Below are positions 34,701-48,648 of a DNA stretch of 64,000 bases, in pieces. Within the stretch, counting starts at the first letter, position 1; the number at the start of each line of letters is the position of its first letter. Below the pieces are notes generated by a model. It had not been told where the DNA came from, ran no database searches, and was given only the letters and a program-made list of their open reading frames with translations. The DNA lies in assembly GCA_027596075.1 (NCBI GenBank), contig JADGJC010000007.1, forward strand, positions 85,531 through 149,530, given 5' to 3'. The position numbers and the translations under genes were made by a program. This DNA comes from Rhizophlyctis rosea. Taxonomy: Eukaryota > Chytridiomycota > Chytridiomycetes > Rhizophlyctidales > Rhizophlyctidaceae.

Positions 34701-37700
34701 CGCAGATAACATACCTGACCAGCACGGAAGAAAACTTTCGTCAAACCCATCTGGAACTTGTCGTCGTCCGAGATAACCTTCTTCACAATGGTCTCCGTCA
34801 AAACCTTAGGATCAGGCTTCCATTGCTTAGATGGCACAAGGAGGTAGTAACGGTCGGCAAAATCGGCGTAGGTGGATCTGCTGGGGTAACCGGCACAACT
34901 GATACGAATGGTCTCAAGGACACCACAGGCACGAAGTTGTTGAAGAACCATCTGCGGCTCGAACTCGAAGGCGACCTTTGCACTGTTGGGCTTGATGCAA
35001 CGGATGTAGTGGACCTCGGTTTGACGGATGGTCTCCATCAGCTTGACCAAGGAGCCCTTGAAGATGGAACCCAGGGTGGGCTTCTTCATCGTGGACGCGC
35101 CTCCACGGCCTGGGCGAGGCTGTGAACATATGATTTAGCTCAAGCCGCATGCAGCCAACCATTAAGCATATGGATGTCTTACCGGTGTCGTCTCAGCCTT
35201 AGCGGGCTCAGGCTCGATCTTGATAACTTCCTTCAAGAACTCAAACTCGGATGCATTCAAAACAGCCATCTGCTCATCCGAAACCGTGTCCTTGTTCTTC
35301 TCAATGAAACCTTCGACGTCATAGGTGACATCGTTGGCATAGTGCTTAATGGTGAACGCTTGCTGTCCGAAACGAGGCTTCTCGAAGAACTTTTGGGTGG
35401 GGACGGCGAAGCGTTGGTAGAGCTTGGTGACGAGCGCCTCGTCCTTGCCGGAAGGCAGACGAGATTCTTCGTCCAAGAGGTCAAGGATACCGAGTTTGCC
35501 TTCGATCAGGTCGATACACGGTTGGTTGTCGTTGAAGTCAATGAATGACTAACAAGTTTGGGATGTGTGAGTGCTTGAACCACGGCTTAGGGACCTTCTG
35601 GCCGCCAACTCACCCAGTTGATCTTCTCCGCCACGTACTCCTCCTGCTCCAACTTGAACACGTGGGCGTTGAACTCTTGTTGCAACTTCTCGTTGGCGTA
35701 ATTCTGCAGGCGAAGCATAAGCATCACCACATTTCGATGGAGCAAGGCGGGAGCCACTCACAATACAAAACTGCTCGAACGAGTTCTTCTTGAAGTGTTC
35801 GAAACCGTAAATATCCAACACACCAATGAACCGTTGCTTGAGATCCATTCCTTCTCTCGCCAAGTTCTGGTTGATGACCTTCACCAACCAGTCGAACAGC
35901 ATACTGTAGATGAACTTCGCTACTGAGTCCCTGCCGACCGTGGCGGCATATTGGTTGAGCGCCGTAACAATCTTCTCAGATCGAGTGATAATCTGCTTCT
36001 TCACGATCCACTTCTTGAACTCCTTCTTGTCAATCCCCAACAATGTCGTGGCGAGGTTAAGCGCTTCGTCATCGTCGGCAATGTCCGCTTCATCACGACG
36101 AGCAGTAATTTTGATGTTACCGATGTGCAAGAGGGCAGCGCAGATCTTGAAAATAGACCTATATCGGGCAAAAGCAATCAATAGGGAACATCGGATACGG
36201 TATTTGTCGCGACGCCGTACCATTGAGTAGCCAATGCAACACCGATGTCGGATAGACCCTTCGTAGTGTCGATGAACTCAGCAGCGTCATCGACACCAGC
36301 GATGGTTCCTTGTCCACCCTGGTTCAAGTAGAAGAAGCTTTCCCACGAGCCAAGTCCAAGTTCCTTCTTTTCAGCAGCGGGGGCACCAGCACAAAGTTGA
36401 TAGAAGATGTGGTAGTTACGTTCTGTTCAACAGTCACATGAGTCCCTCAACCGCCAAAAGCGGCTTCCCAAAGAATCGTAAACGTACCAGTCGGCGGTTG
36501 GAAGATCAAACGTGATCGTTCCAAGAGGTATGTGCGAATAGCAGCACCCGTGATGCGAACACTGTTGCTCGGCCCGGAGGGTTTGGAGAAGAAAATTTCC
36601 ATGTATTTACCGAAACGGGAACTGTTGTCGTTTCTCGTGGTTTTGGAGTTACCGAAAGACTGAGCAACGTCGTTAGCAATCGATATTTAGGTTGATAAAT
36701 AATTGCCCAGCTCATACAGACCTCCATGATAGGGTTGGTGGCCAGCACTGCTTGTTCAATCTCACTGATATTTCCAGAGCTACTCGAAGTTTCGGTGTTA
36801 CGCGTGCTCTTCGTCAAGTTGTCGACGGTGGCGAAGTAACGCATAATGTAACGAGCACTTTGCGTTTTTCCGGCACCAGATTCACCACTGACAATGATGG
36901 ACTGGTTCTTTCCTTCTTGAATCATACTTCTGTACGCCTCCTCAGCCACTGCGAACTGTGGGCAATGTCAGTAAAACAACTTCAACTGGAACCTGAAAGT
37001 TCTTGAGACATACCAAGTGTGGTTCCAACTCGTCACGACGCTTCCCAGAGTACTCTCTAAATACCACACCGGTTAGCACCAAACATATCATTCCGCGGAC
37101 CGGACCATCGGAAAATACCTCATGATGTCCGTCCCATATAACGCCAGCCGTTGGAAGGGGTTCATGGCAATCAGCACGATACCGGAATAGGTGTAAATAT
37201 TTTCTTGTGCATATCGTAATCGAATGTTATGTAGCACAGCGGGTCTGCAGTCATGTAAGTAATGAAGGAAAAGGGACCAACACACCGAGGACAACTCACT
37301 CGTGAAGGTAGGACAACATGGCCAAATCGTCAATGCCGTCCTAAACATAGTGTGTAAACATCTATATCAAACAGTTGATAAGGCGTACGGTGTTTACCAG
37401 GGCTGGGGGATTTTGGAGGGGAGGTAAATCGGCGGCTTTGTTGGCCTCCAATTTTGCCATGGTAAATTCGAACGTAACATCCTTCACGACACAAGTCAGT
37501 TACTGCCCCGTGTAAGTACATGGACATAGCTGCCAGAACTCACTTTTCTTAGAGAATCAATGTGGAACACTAGTTTGACCTTCTCCCCCTCCACCGACTT
37601 CGTGGTCAGTTTACCCATAATCCATCCTTCGGTCTCATCGGGAAACCACGCCTCCGTCCCCTTGGTATAAACCTCCAACGCTTTTGTTGCCGTTTGTGCC

Positions 37701-37702
37701 AT
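31771..37702 (-). CDS. MYO5: Class V myosin heavy chain
   Basis: Nineteen exons: complement(31771..31962, 32037..32266, 32329..32871, 32930..33143, 33211..34253, 34315..34458, 34514..34646, 34715..35119, 35183..35548, 35614..35703, 35762..36158, 36221..36422, 36488..36659, 36722..36955, 37014..37056, 37119..37244, 37300..37340, 37398..37481, 37544..37702), 1605 residues. The motor domain (~1-773) shows the P-loop GESGAGKT, switch [16 protein letters not shown], switch [10 protein letters not shown] and YIRCIKPN. Six IQ motifs follow (~775-900) for calmodulin-type light chains, then a coiled coil (~905-1115). The C-terminal globular tail contains a DIL domain (NFLSKL..., [17 protein letters not shown]). 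The family moves secretory vesicles and organelles along actin. The architecture is complete. The first exons are short, and two acceptors (37,482 and 37,341) are less canonical. Confidence 0.97.
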
Positions 37703-39205
37703 CGTGCCTATTATCTTTGGCCTCCCAGGTGGGAATGTGAACGTTTACGCCGTCTGAGTAGGGCATGTTGAATAATTCGTCTAGCGAATGTCTACGTCGA
37801 TCTGTTTTAACCTACCCCGTTCTTCCCGTTCACCAGAAGTCTCTCTACAAAAACAAACAGAAAAGTACTTGTGTGAGAATGCTAGCGGTTGTGGCCAGGG
37901 TGTGTCAGGAAACTAGGCTCTAACCGCAGACCTTGTGTAGCCACCCCTGGATGCCTCGAATCTTGAGATAGCTGGAAAACCGCTGTCACCGATGCGCGCG
38001 ACACGTAAACACCGGAACAAGATATCGCTATGAAGAGAATAAGGTTGGTTGCAAGACCTGAGGTGTGAATAAATGTTGCTGCCCCACCCAATGACGAGGA
38101 AAGGAGGTAAGTGTGGGAAAGAAAGGCCGAAGGAGTGGGCGAGCAGGGGAACCAGCCCAAACGACCGTTGAACGGAGCACAGTCAGTGCAACCGCATGCA
38201 ACACCAACCTGGATGTGGCGTGCAAAACTGGCGGCTGTCAGACACAGCTTGCCCCCCAGCGCCCAAATGCTGGCCACCACATCTTGTCAAACAAGCCACT
38301 GGCGGCAGTCCAACAACCATATTAGGCAACATTGGACCAGCTGCTGAATCACCCACTGCTCGAGAACCTGGCTTGAGGATGTGACATCTCACAACTTCTC
38401 ATGCCGCGCATTGCTGAAATGGCATGCCGCATTACTTGATTGCCGCCGATGTTGTCATCAAAGTGATCAAGATGATCAGCGGCTTCGAAGCTTGCCGTAT
38501 GCTACGAAATGAGATGCTTTCACATGAGATATTCTATCAAATGTAGGTGCCGTCTATGGAGAGGTGGGTACCGGTAAGGATCACACGTAGCAGGTTGTAA
38601 AATTAGTGTCATCAGAGATGTGTGATGAGGATTGGGCGTATATGTTATTTGGGGATGACGGTATGCAGATTAGCATTGAATAAGATTCCGTCATCTACTG
38701 TATTAAATCCACGCTGACAACTCAATGCGCAAATCTGCATAATACACATATTTTTCATTGATTTACTGCCTTTACACAATAGTTGCGATGCCAATCAATG
38801 TTTGAGACTTTGAGATATGCTTTGCTGGCTTCAGGCGCAAAGTTCAAGACGAAGAAAGTCAAAAAAGTGTGGGAAGGAGAAGGAAGGAAGAGATTCAAGA
38901 GACCCACGGAGTTGCACAGACCGTGGTAGCCGTGGTGCGGGATCCCATCTCCGTGCGACGCGTGACGCTAAGCCACCAACTCACAACCAACTCCTTCACC
39001 ACCTTTCCCACGGAATGGCGACGAATCCCTTGTATGATACTAGATAGTACTCCATCTTCTTTGAAGCTCCCATGCCGTGCAACGGGAAGCTGTAGCACCT
39101 GCGCTGTATTCGTATTGAAGGTGTTCGCTTTGACCGAGCGGTGCTAGTGTCCCTCATGAGGGTGCAGTCGATCTTCCCGACACCCGCGAAAAATTCGGAA
39201 CCAGC
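37703..39205. promoter_or_regulatory. Divergent intergenic region, myosin V and GCK kinase
   Basis: There are 1.5 kb between opposing ATGs. Short frames near 38,100-38,400 overlap on both strands and look like shadows of one another, with no domain. No TATA box is clear for either gene. Confidence 0.5.
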
Positions 39206-42191
<2,986 letters not shown>

Positions 42192-42699
42192 AAAGTTTGG
42201 GACGTAGTTTTGATGTTTTAATCGTAGTTTAATTTTTTGTTTAGTTTTTTTTTTTTGTTTTATGTTTGTTTTTTTGTGCATTTTTGTACGTTTATATGGT
42301 GCATTTTGTAAATATGGCAATTTGGTGGAGGGGTTGTTTGATGAGTTGTGATTCGAGGTGAGCAGGGCGATATTTGAACGCGTCTGTAAGAGTGATTTCC
42401 CAGCAGCGGCCGCAAAAGAGCAGAGACGTGAAAACTGTGAATCAGGGTCTCCTGTCAGCTTGGACCCCAACTCGCACGCGTCATTTTGCTGCGCAATTTC
42501 AAGGTTTGTCTCCCAAGTGCTGATGCCAGTTTCACTGTACAAATTGCAAACCCGACTTCTTCACAAAAATCATCAACATTTCGAATGCCAAATTCCCAGT
42601 ACTGAATAAAAAGCATCGTGTCGGAGCTGGATCTTCTCACTTCAATGACTTGTGCTTTCGCTACGGTTAGCATAGACAAGCGAAACAAGTACCGCCAAC
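42192..42699. other. Intergenic region
   Basis: There are 508 bp between two plus-strand genes. A T-rich tract at about 42,220-42,290 is the likely kinase 3' UTR. Short frames on both strands have no domain. Confidence 0.5.
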
Positions 42700-43683
42700 A
42701 TGACCGTTCCAAACACCGGTGCCATCACCGGCCCAATCGTAATCATCTCCTCCTTCCCCGAAGTAATGAAAACCTGGCTCCCAACCTTCCGCTCAACCAG
42801 CTCTCGATCCGCCTACCTCCACACCACCGTCCCCAAAGACCAAATCCCCCTCGTCCAAGCCGCTATAACAATGGGCAAACCCCCTCCAGACGCCTTCAGC
42901 ACCTACCCAAATCTACGCGTCATCATCTCCGTCGCCGCCGGTGTCGAAAAGCTCCTCGCCGCAACTGATCTCCCTGCCCAAGTCCCGATCCTCCGCCTAG
43001 ATGACACCGGCAAAGCTCAGAGTATGGCTGAAACGGTGTTAGCACATGTGTTGACGCTTCATAAGGGTATTTATCGGTACCAGAGGGAACAGAAGGAACA
43101 GGTTTGGAAGCCTAGACGGGAGCCGCCGCATACAGCGGGGGATAGGACGGTGGGTGTGTTGGGGTATGGGGAGTTGGGGAGGCCGGCTGTGGATGCTTTG
43201 GTTGGTGTGGGGTTTAAGGTGGCGGTTTGGAGACGGAGTGGTGTTGATAGCGAGGAGGAGGGGAAGGGGTCGATTTTCACGGGGGATGAAGGGCTGGTTA
43301 AAGTCTTGAAACGATCATCAATAATCGTGAATCTCCTCCCCCTCACACCCTCAACAACACAAATCCTCAACAAAACGACCCTATCACACCTCCCGCCCAA
43401 CGCATCCATAATCAATCTCGCCAGAGGAGGACACGTAAACGACGACGACCTTCTGTCGTTGCTTGATGAAGGGAGGATCGATACCGCCGTGTTGGATGTG
43501 TTTAATGTGGAGCCTTTACCGGCTGGACATCCGTATTGGACGCATCCTAGGGTGGTGGTGACGCCGCATGTTGCTTGTTATTCGCAGCCGAGTAATGCGG
43601 GAAGGAATGTCGATAGGTTGTTGGATGCTTTTGGGAGGGGGGAGGTTGTTACGAGGGTTGTTGATCGGGTTGAGGGGTATTGA
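42700..43683 (+). CDS. D-isomer-specific 2-hydroxyacid dehydrogenase (GhrA/glyoxylate-hydroxypyruvate reductase-like)
   Basis: A single exon of 327 residues, close to the family length. The Rossmann NAD(P) motif is GVLGYGELG (~150-158). The catalytic Arg lies in LARGGHVNDDDL, Glu in DVFNVEPLP and His in TPHVACYS, all in the usual order. The family reduces glyoxylate, hydroxypyruvate or related 2-keto acids with NAD(P)H, and the GhrA-type short N-terminus fits best; the substrate is inferred only. The gene is intronless, unlike most neighbours. Its codon composition alternates in four sharp blocks (C-ending to ~43,020, G/T-ending to ~43,310, C-ending to ~43,460, G/T-ending to the end). This is the clearest example of the mosaic described in the findings. 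Confidence 0.93.
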   Translation: MTVPNTGAITGPIVIISSFPEVMKTWLPTFRSTSSRSAYLHTTVPKDQIPLVQAAITMGKPPPDAFSTYPNLRVIISVAAGVEKLLAATDLPAQVPILRLDDTGKAQSMAETVLAHVLTLHKGIYRYQREQKEQVWKPRREPPHTAGDRTVGVLGYGELGRPAVDALVGVGFKVAVWRRSGVDSEEEGKGSIFTGDEGLVKVLKRSSIIVNLLPLTPSTTQILNKTTLSHLPPNASIINLARGGHVNDDDLLSLLDEGRIDTAVLDVFNVEPLPAGHPYWTHPRVVVTPHVACYSQPSNAGRNVDRLLDAFGRGEVVTRVVDRVEGY

Positions 43684-44117
43684 GGGATATACATAGTAGA
43701 TTGGCGGGATGTGGATTTAGAAGGCTGCCGAAAGCTGAAGGTGGGATGATGAGGACGGGTGGGACGGGGTGACAGCCAAAGTTTAGGTGTCACCAGCAGT
43801 GGAGGTTTTAGAAGATAGATGTATAAGCATCATGCTCCAGCGACACTCATATGAGTTTTGAGCGCGCTTTGAGCGCGCTGACCAAATACACATATTATGT
43901 ATGTCCGCATTCGAGTCTAGGTTGTCAGTCAGTCAAGCGAGAAAGAAAGAAGCAATCGTTGGGGAACAGCAGCTGTAGACATTTTCAGGTGGCCCTTCCA
44001 AAATCTGATAATAAAGCGATACAGCAATGGAATATACATAAAGAAATTTGCAAATAATGCATCGCTGCTCTCCCAAATCTGCTAATTACTCTTCCGCAGA
44101 GGCACCACACCACACTC
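43684..44117. other. Convergent 3' intergenic region
   Basis: There are 434 bp between the dehydrogenase (+) and aquaporin (-) stop codons. No gene seen. Confidence 0.5.
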
Positions 44118-45548
44118 CTATCCGCGGTTAGACGCAATATCAGGGCGCGCCGGCACACCCTGCACCCTCGAAGAACCTCCAGCACCCCCATCCCTGTCAA
44201 CAAGAACATGCTGCAACGACATATCCGACGCCATGGCATCAATAGCCCTCGCCTCACTAACATAGCGCACGCCAGCACCCAAGTCCGGCGCGTCCCTCAA
44301 CGTAGCGGTCGAGTCTTCACGTTGGGCGAGCATGTCGGATTCCTCTTTCGTGAGTTCGACGGAGAGGAAGATGAGTTTGTAGAGGAGGGCGACGACGATG
44401 GCGGCGCCGAGGGGTCCGGCGAAGTAGACCCAGATTCCGTCCCATGTGTTTGAGACGACGGCGGGGCCTGTTGGAATTGAGGGGAATCAGAACTTTGCGG
44501 TCTGGAAAGCTTCATGGGCGGATAACATCAAGGTGAACGTACCCAGGGTACGAGCAGGGTTCATGGAGCCACCCGTCACGCCGCCTGCAATGATGACACC
44601 GACGCAAACGGCGAAGCCAATCGGGATAGGAGCCTGTCCACATCAAGCATCAAAGGGAATGAGCTCAGCCGAATGGAAAGAAGGATATAAGATATGAACA
44701 TACCAACGGCTTGACACTGGCACCAGGGTGGATTGCCGTACCAAGCACACTGAAAATCAACAGAGAGGTAATAATGAACTCCATCAGGAACGCTTGACCG
44801 AGGTTTTCAAGTTTCGGTGACGGGAGGGTGTATCCAAGGCTTCCTCCGGCTGCGGGGAATTTTCATGGCATTAGTTCAATTGGATCGCTTCAAGAAGATG
44901 GTATGCCTTTTGAGAAGAGCAACAAAACAAGGAACGGATACCTACCCCCCATTCCCGTCACGCCCTGAAAGAGTGCCGCCCCCATTATCCCACCGACGAG
45001 CTGGAAGGTGATGTAGTAGATACCGGTAAGGAAGCTGACGGAGCGCATGACCACAAGGGACAACGTCACGGCCGGATTGACATGTCCACCTAACGCAAAA
45101 GAGGGGTAAGAACAGCTTCGATGTTGGCAAAGCACGTTAATGCTCAAAAAAGCGGCCTGCACGTACCAGAGATCCCGCCACAGATTGAAACTAAAGCAAC
45201 GATCGCGAGCCCCTGGGCAAGACCTGCGGCGACGAAACTTGCGGCCTTGTCGGACACGTTGAGGATGGTTGGAGCGGTCACGGATGCTAAATCATTGGAT
45301 GTTTACATGCGATAGATGGAGGAAGCGTTATTTGATGTGATTATTATCAAGAAGCTGCAAGTGGAAGACGACTCGACAAATCTTCGCTATTCCTTACCGC
45401 AGGCGACAAAAGTGAAGAACATCGTCGCGATGCACTCAGCAACCACTCCTCTCCACAAGCGCTGGATGGGTACGTTCTTAGCTCCACGGACCGGTTGCGC
45501 GACGACATCCTTGATGATGAGACCGGGATTGACGCGGTGTTGCGCCAT
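44118..45548 (-). CDS. Aquaporin/aquaglyceroporin (MIP family)
   Basis: Six exons: complement(44118..44467, 44543..44633, 44704..44849, 44946..45089, 45167..45286, 45398..45548), 333 residues. The two NPA half-helix motifs are intact (GGHVNPAVT and GGSMNPARTLGPA), and six transmembrane segments plus the two half-helices can be traced. The family forms tetrameric water or small-solute channels. An Arg directly follows the second NPA motif, as usual, and the loop composition looks more like a water channel than a glycerol facilitator, but selectivity is not certain. The C-terminal ~80 residues are hydrophilic and probably cytosolic. The start MAQHRVNPG is the only in-frame ATG before the first helix. 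Intron borders are canonical. Confidence 0.93.
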
Positions 45549-46293
45549 GATGAGAGATTTGGGGGATTTTGGTGTTGGATGTGTGTCAAGGGGTAAGGAG
45601 AGGAGGTGTAACCCGCTCTTGCTTCGAAGTCGAAGTAAAGAAGGACGAGGTTATTTGGCGTGCAGGTAGCGGGAGTTATAGATGCTATGCGGAAGATTTT
45701 AGAGTAGGCGTGGGAACTTTTCGCACATTTTTATCTTATCATGGGGCCTCTGGTCTGTAATATTAGGTGATATGACACAAAGTGGGGAAAGGTGCTTTTG
45801 CCTTGTTAGGTTGGTAGTCCGAAACCTCCCAAGGAGAATTTCCATCTCAGGGCGATTATGTGCGGGCCTGTTTGGATCCTGGGATCATGGGATCGGTGGG
45901 ACACATGCAACTGACGGAGTTGAGGGTGGATGAGACACTATGCCGTGTCTCCACGTGAAAATGCACGAATGTTTTAAACTTCATCACCCAGATGCGGCCC
46001 CAGTTGATGGGAATGCCGCGCAGCAACTGATCCTGCGGGATACATTGCATCGATTATGCATGGAGTCACTATGCGTTTAGATTGGATAAGTTTGAAGGTT
46101 ACATGTGTCAGAGTACCATGGACCCTTGTCAAACTGTACGAGGACCCTCGTGTGGCACATGTGGGCCGATCTGTGCCACCAATAGTGATGCGACTGCAAC
46201 AAGCCAAAGTCCCCAGCAGTGCAAGCACGTTCGCCAGCGTCATCGCAATCTCCAACTTGCCCACAATCGCTATTTCCGACGTTGGTCCTAGTC
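45549..46293. promoter_or_regulatory. Divergent region, aquaporin and metallophosphoesterase
   Basis: There are 745 bp between opposing ATGs. Frames at 46,056-46,290 are alternative upstream readings of the downstream gene. No recognised motif. Confidence 0.5.
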
Positions 46294-47318
46294 ATGTTTT
46301 CTTCGCGCGACATATTCGACCCACCAACCCGTCTAGAGCGTATCTTCTCCTCACCACTACAATTTGTCGTAACGACTTTGTACCACTTTTTCAACGCCTT
46401 CCGCGTTCCCCGCTCCCTGCCGACCAATACACTCCGCATCGTTTGCATCTCGGACACGCACACCCTGCAATGGCCCATACCCGACGGAGACTTAATTATA
46501 CACGCCGGCGACCTCACAAACAAAGGAACCGTCTCTGAGCTCCAAGCTCAAATCGACTGGCTCTCTTCCCTCCCCCACGCGCACAAAGTGGTTATATCCG
46601 GTAACCACGACACCTACCTCGACCACCACTCTCGAGTTACACTTACTGAGGCTGAGCAGGCTGAACGACTTGATTGGAAAGATGTCAAGTACCTGCAGGA
46701 CAGCAGTGTGAGGTTGGAGTTTGCGAACGGGCGAAAGCTGAACATTTATGGCGCCCCGCAAATCCCCAAATGTGGAGGAAGCTCTTTCGCATTTCAGTAT
46801 CACCGTGAAATGGACGTATGGGCAGGTACTATTCCTTCAGACACAAATGTACTCGTTACCCATACACCGCCAAAATATCATCGGGATCTACAGTATCCGT
46901 CGCTTGGATGCAGGTTCTTGTTGAAAGGTAAGATTTTGCCTCCCACCTCGGGGAATGTGTTGGCGCGTTCATCTTCTCACTGAGACTTATGACCACTATG
47001 TCAGAAATCTGGAGGCTTAAGCCCGTGCTGCATGTGTTCGGCCACGTCCACGCCGCTGCTGGCAAAGAGATCGTATGGTGGGATGATTGCCAAAGGGTAT
47101 ACGAGCAGTGCATGGGGAGGGCTAAAAAGGGATTTTTGACGCAAATCCTGAGCGCTTCTCTATGGCTGGATGTGCTGAAAACTGTATACTACGGCGTCAA
47201 GATGGTGATCTGGGATAGGGTGGTTGGCAACTCTGATTCAACTGTTATGGTCAATGCTGCACTCATGGTCAATAGCTCGGGGAAATTGGGTAATGCAGTG
47301 CAGGTCGTCAATATATAG
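46294..47318 (+). CDS. Calcineurin-like metallophosphoesterase (MPPED1/2 type)
   Basis: Two exons, join(46294..46927, 47005..47318), 315 residues. All metal-binding motifs of the superfamily occur in order: ISDTHT (D-x-H), IHAGDLTNKG (GD-x-T), ISGNHDTY (GNHD), VTHTPP and, after the 77-nt intron, FGHVHAAAG (GH-x-H). The region between resembles the MPPED/239FB group, whose members are metal-dependent phosphodiesterases. Substrate and localisation are unknown, although the hydrophobic N-terminal stretch (SSPLQFVVTTLYHFF) could associate with membranes. The ATG at 46294 is chosen because upstream in-frame residues lack conservation. The HxH motif lies in the short second exon, so correct splicing is needed for activity. 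Confidence 0.93.
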
Positions 47319-47668
47319 ACTTTCTGTGATTGAAGAGATGAATCTTCCTTTTCGAGTTTTGCTTGCATTCTTATGCAGGTCTTGAGTGGACGCCTCGAGG
47401 GTCCCGCCCAACTATCTAAGTTATATGCAAAACTTATGTACATGCCTTTCCTCCGCTATACACCCTTCCCTTGACAGAGTGATGCGTATCACCCCCGCAA
47501 GAGCAAGTCTTGCCGTCATCAGAGGCATTGAAGGATGTGCACCACTGACCTTCACAGCAGACTGGGAGCTCCCCAAGTACATATAATAGTAACGAATATA
47601 CGATATATTGGTATCTGACAAAACATAAGCACAGCACAGGCATTTCAGGCAATCACAACACTTTGATA

Positions 47669-47737
47669 GCTCTGTCAGGGGCTCGAACCCTGCCGCTACA
47701 CTTCACAAAGAAGTAAGCGTCCACCAAAAGCCAGAGC
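47669..47737 (-). tRNA. Degenerate tRNA-like sequence
   Basis: On the minus strand the 3' half is perfect: a T stem-loop CAGGG-TTCGAGC-CCCTG followed by acceptor ACAGAGC, which pairs with 5' GCTCTGG except at the last position. A B-box-like GGTTCGAGCCC and an A-box-like TGGCTTTTGGTGG are present. The anticodon arm pairs best with a 5-nt loop (ACTTC/GAAGT), so no standard anticodon is readable. It is probably a tRNA pseudogene or tRNA-derived element; a genuine tRNA is unlikely. Confidence 0.3.
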
Positions 47738-47824
47738 GGAAAATAAAAGGTATTGAAACGGACGACGCCGTCTCGAGGATCACAGTCCCCATCACTTCTA
47801 CCAAAGGGGAGGTGGTGGTTGTTC

Positions 47825-48027
47825 GTGTGCACGGGCTTCCACACGACTTTCCACCCAGCAGAAGACTGGAAAGTGCGCGGGCTCACACTTTCCAACCCCC
47901 TACTAGCTACCTCCAGAGCAAGGATGGTGATGAAGCTTTGTGTGCACGGGCTTACACACATTGCTCCACCCGATAGAAACTGCAAGTGCGCGGGCTCACA
48001 CTTCCAGTTCCCATCAGCTACCACCCC
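47825..48027. repeat. Two tandem ~115-bp units, each with two CGGGCT-loop hairpins
   Basis: The units start at 47825 and 47940. Each contains a first hairpin GTGTGCACGGGCTTmCACAC (5-bp stem), a spacer with CTCCACCC or TTCCACCC, and a second hairpin AAGTGCGCGGGCTCACACTT, followed by a pyrimidine-rich stretch ending in AGCTACC. Stems are conserved while spacers differ, so the four hairpins look constrained. Copy 1 has extra bases between the repeats. Confidence 0.75.
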
Positions 48028-48648
48028 TTCTTGCTCTGCTCCTATGACATTGGTGAGGAAGACTCACCTATGGTCCCACACCCCGCATGCAGAGAGCGTG
48101 TCGCTTGTACAGCTACCCCCGCCAGCTCCAAAGCGTTTCACCTCTCGAGAATCTACTGTCCTATCGCCAGGTTGTGAAGCTCACGTTTCGCGTGCCCCGC
48201 TCATTTAAGTGCGTGATCACGTAGCGAAACTTGAGACATTCAAGCGATTTGCGATAGTACAGTCGATTCCACACTATGCGAAACTCAGTGTTGCATGGCG
48301 TACACAGATCGGGTTAAAGGCCTATTGCGACGTATGTGAAGAAGATCGTGCATGGGGAAGAATGTGTGGGGACGAAAAGATCAGAAGATGAAAAGAGGGG
48401 AAAGAAGAAGCTGGCTCCCTGTGTTGCGGGGCGTGGCTAGTGTAGGTCTGCCAGCCCAACCCAAGCCCCAAATGACACGTTTCACGCCACACTATTCCCA
48501 CCACCCACCCGTGTGGGGTTCAAGGTTTCAACTCATCCAACTTCACAAAGTTCACAAAGTTCATCTTCCGCCATTCCGAACAGCTTTTCAAACACATTGT
48601 ACAGTTTTTACCAGGTCCACTGAACAACCGACAGACCACATTCCTACT

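Larger units (their letters stand above)
47319..48648. other. Gene-free region with tRNA-like fold and hairpin repeats
   Basis: This 1.3-kb interval between two plus-strand genes contains the tRNA-like fold at 47669-47737 and two copies of a structured ~115-bp repeat at 47825-48027, listed separately. Open frames here are short and overlap on both strands. The last few hundred bases are presumably the SEC22 promoter and leader. Confidence 0.55.

Noticed and set aside
47825..48027. Attachment site or integron-like hairpins
   Set aside because: There is no integrase nearby and the context is eukaryotic; kept only as a structured repeat.
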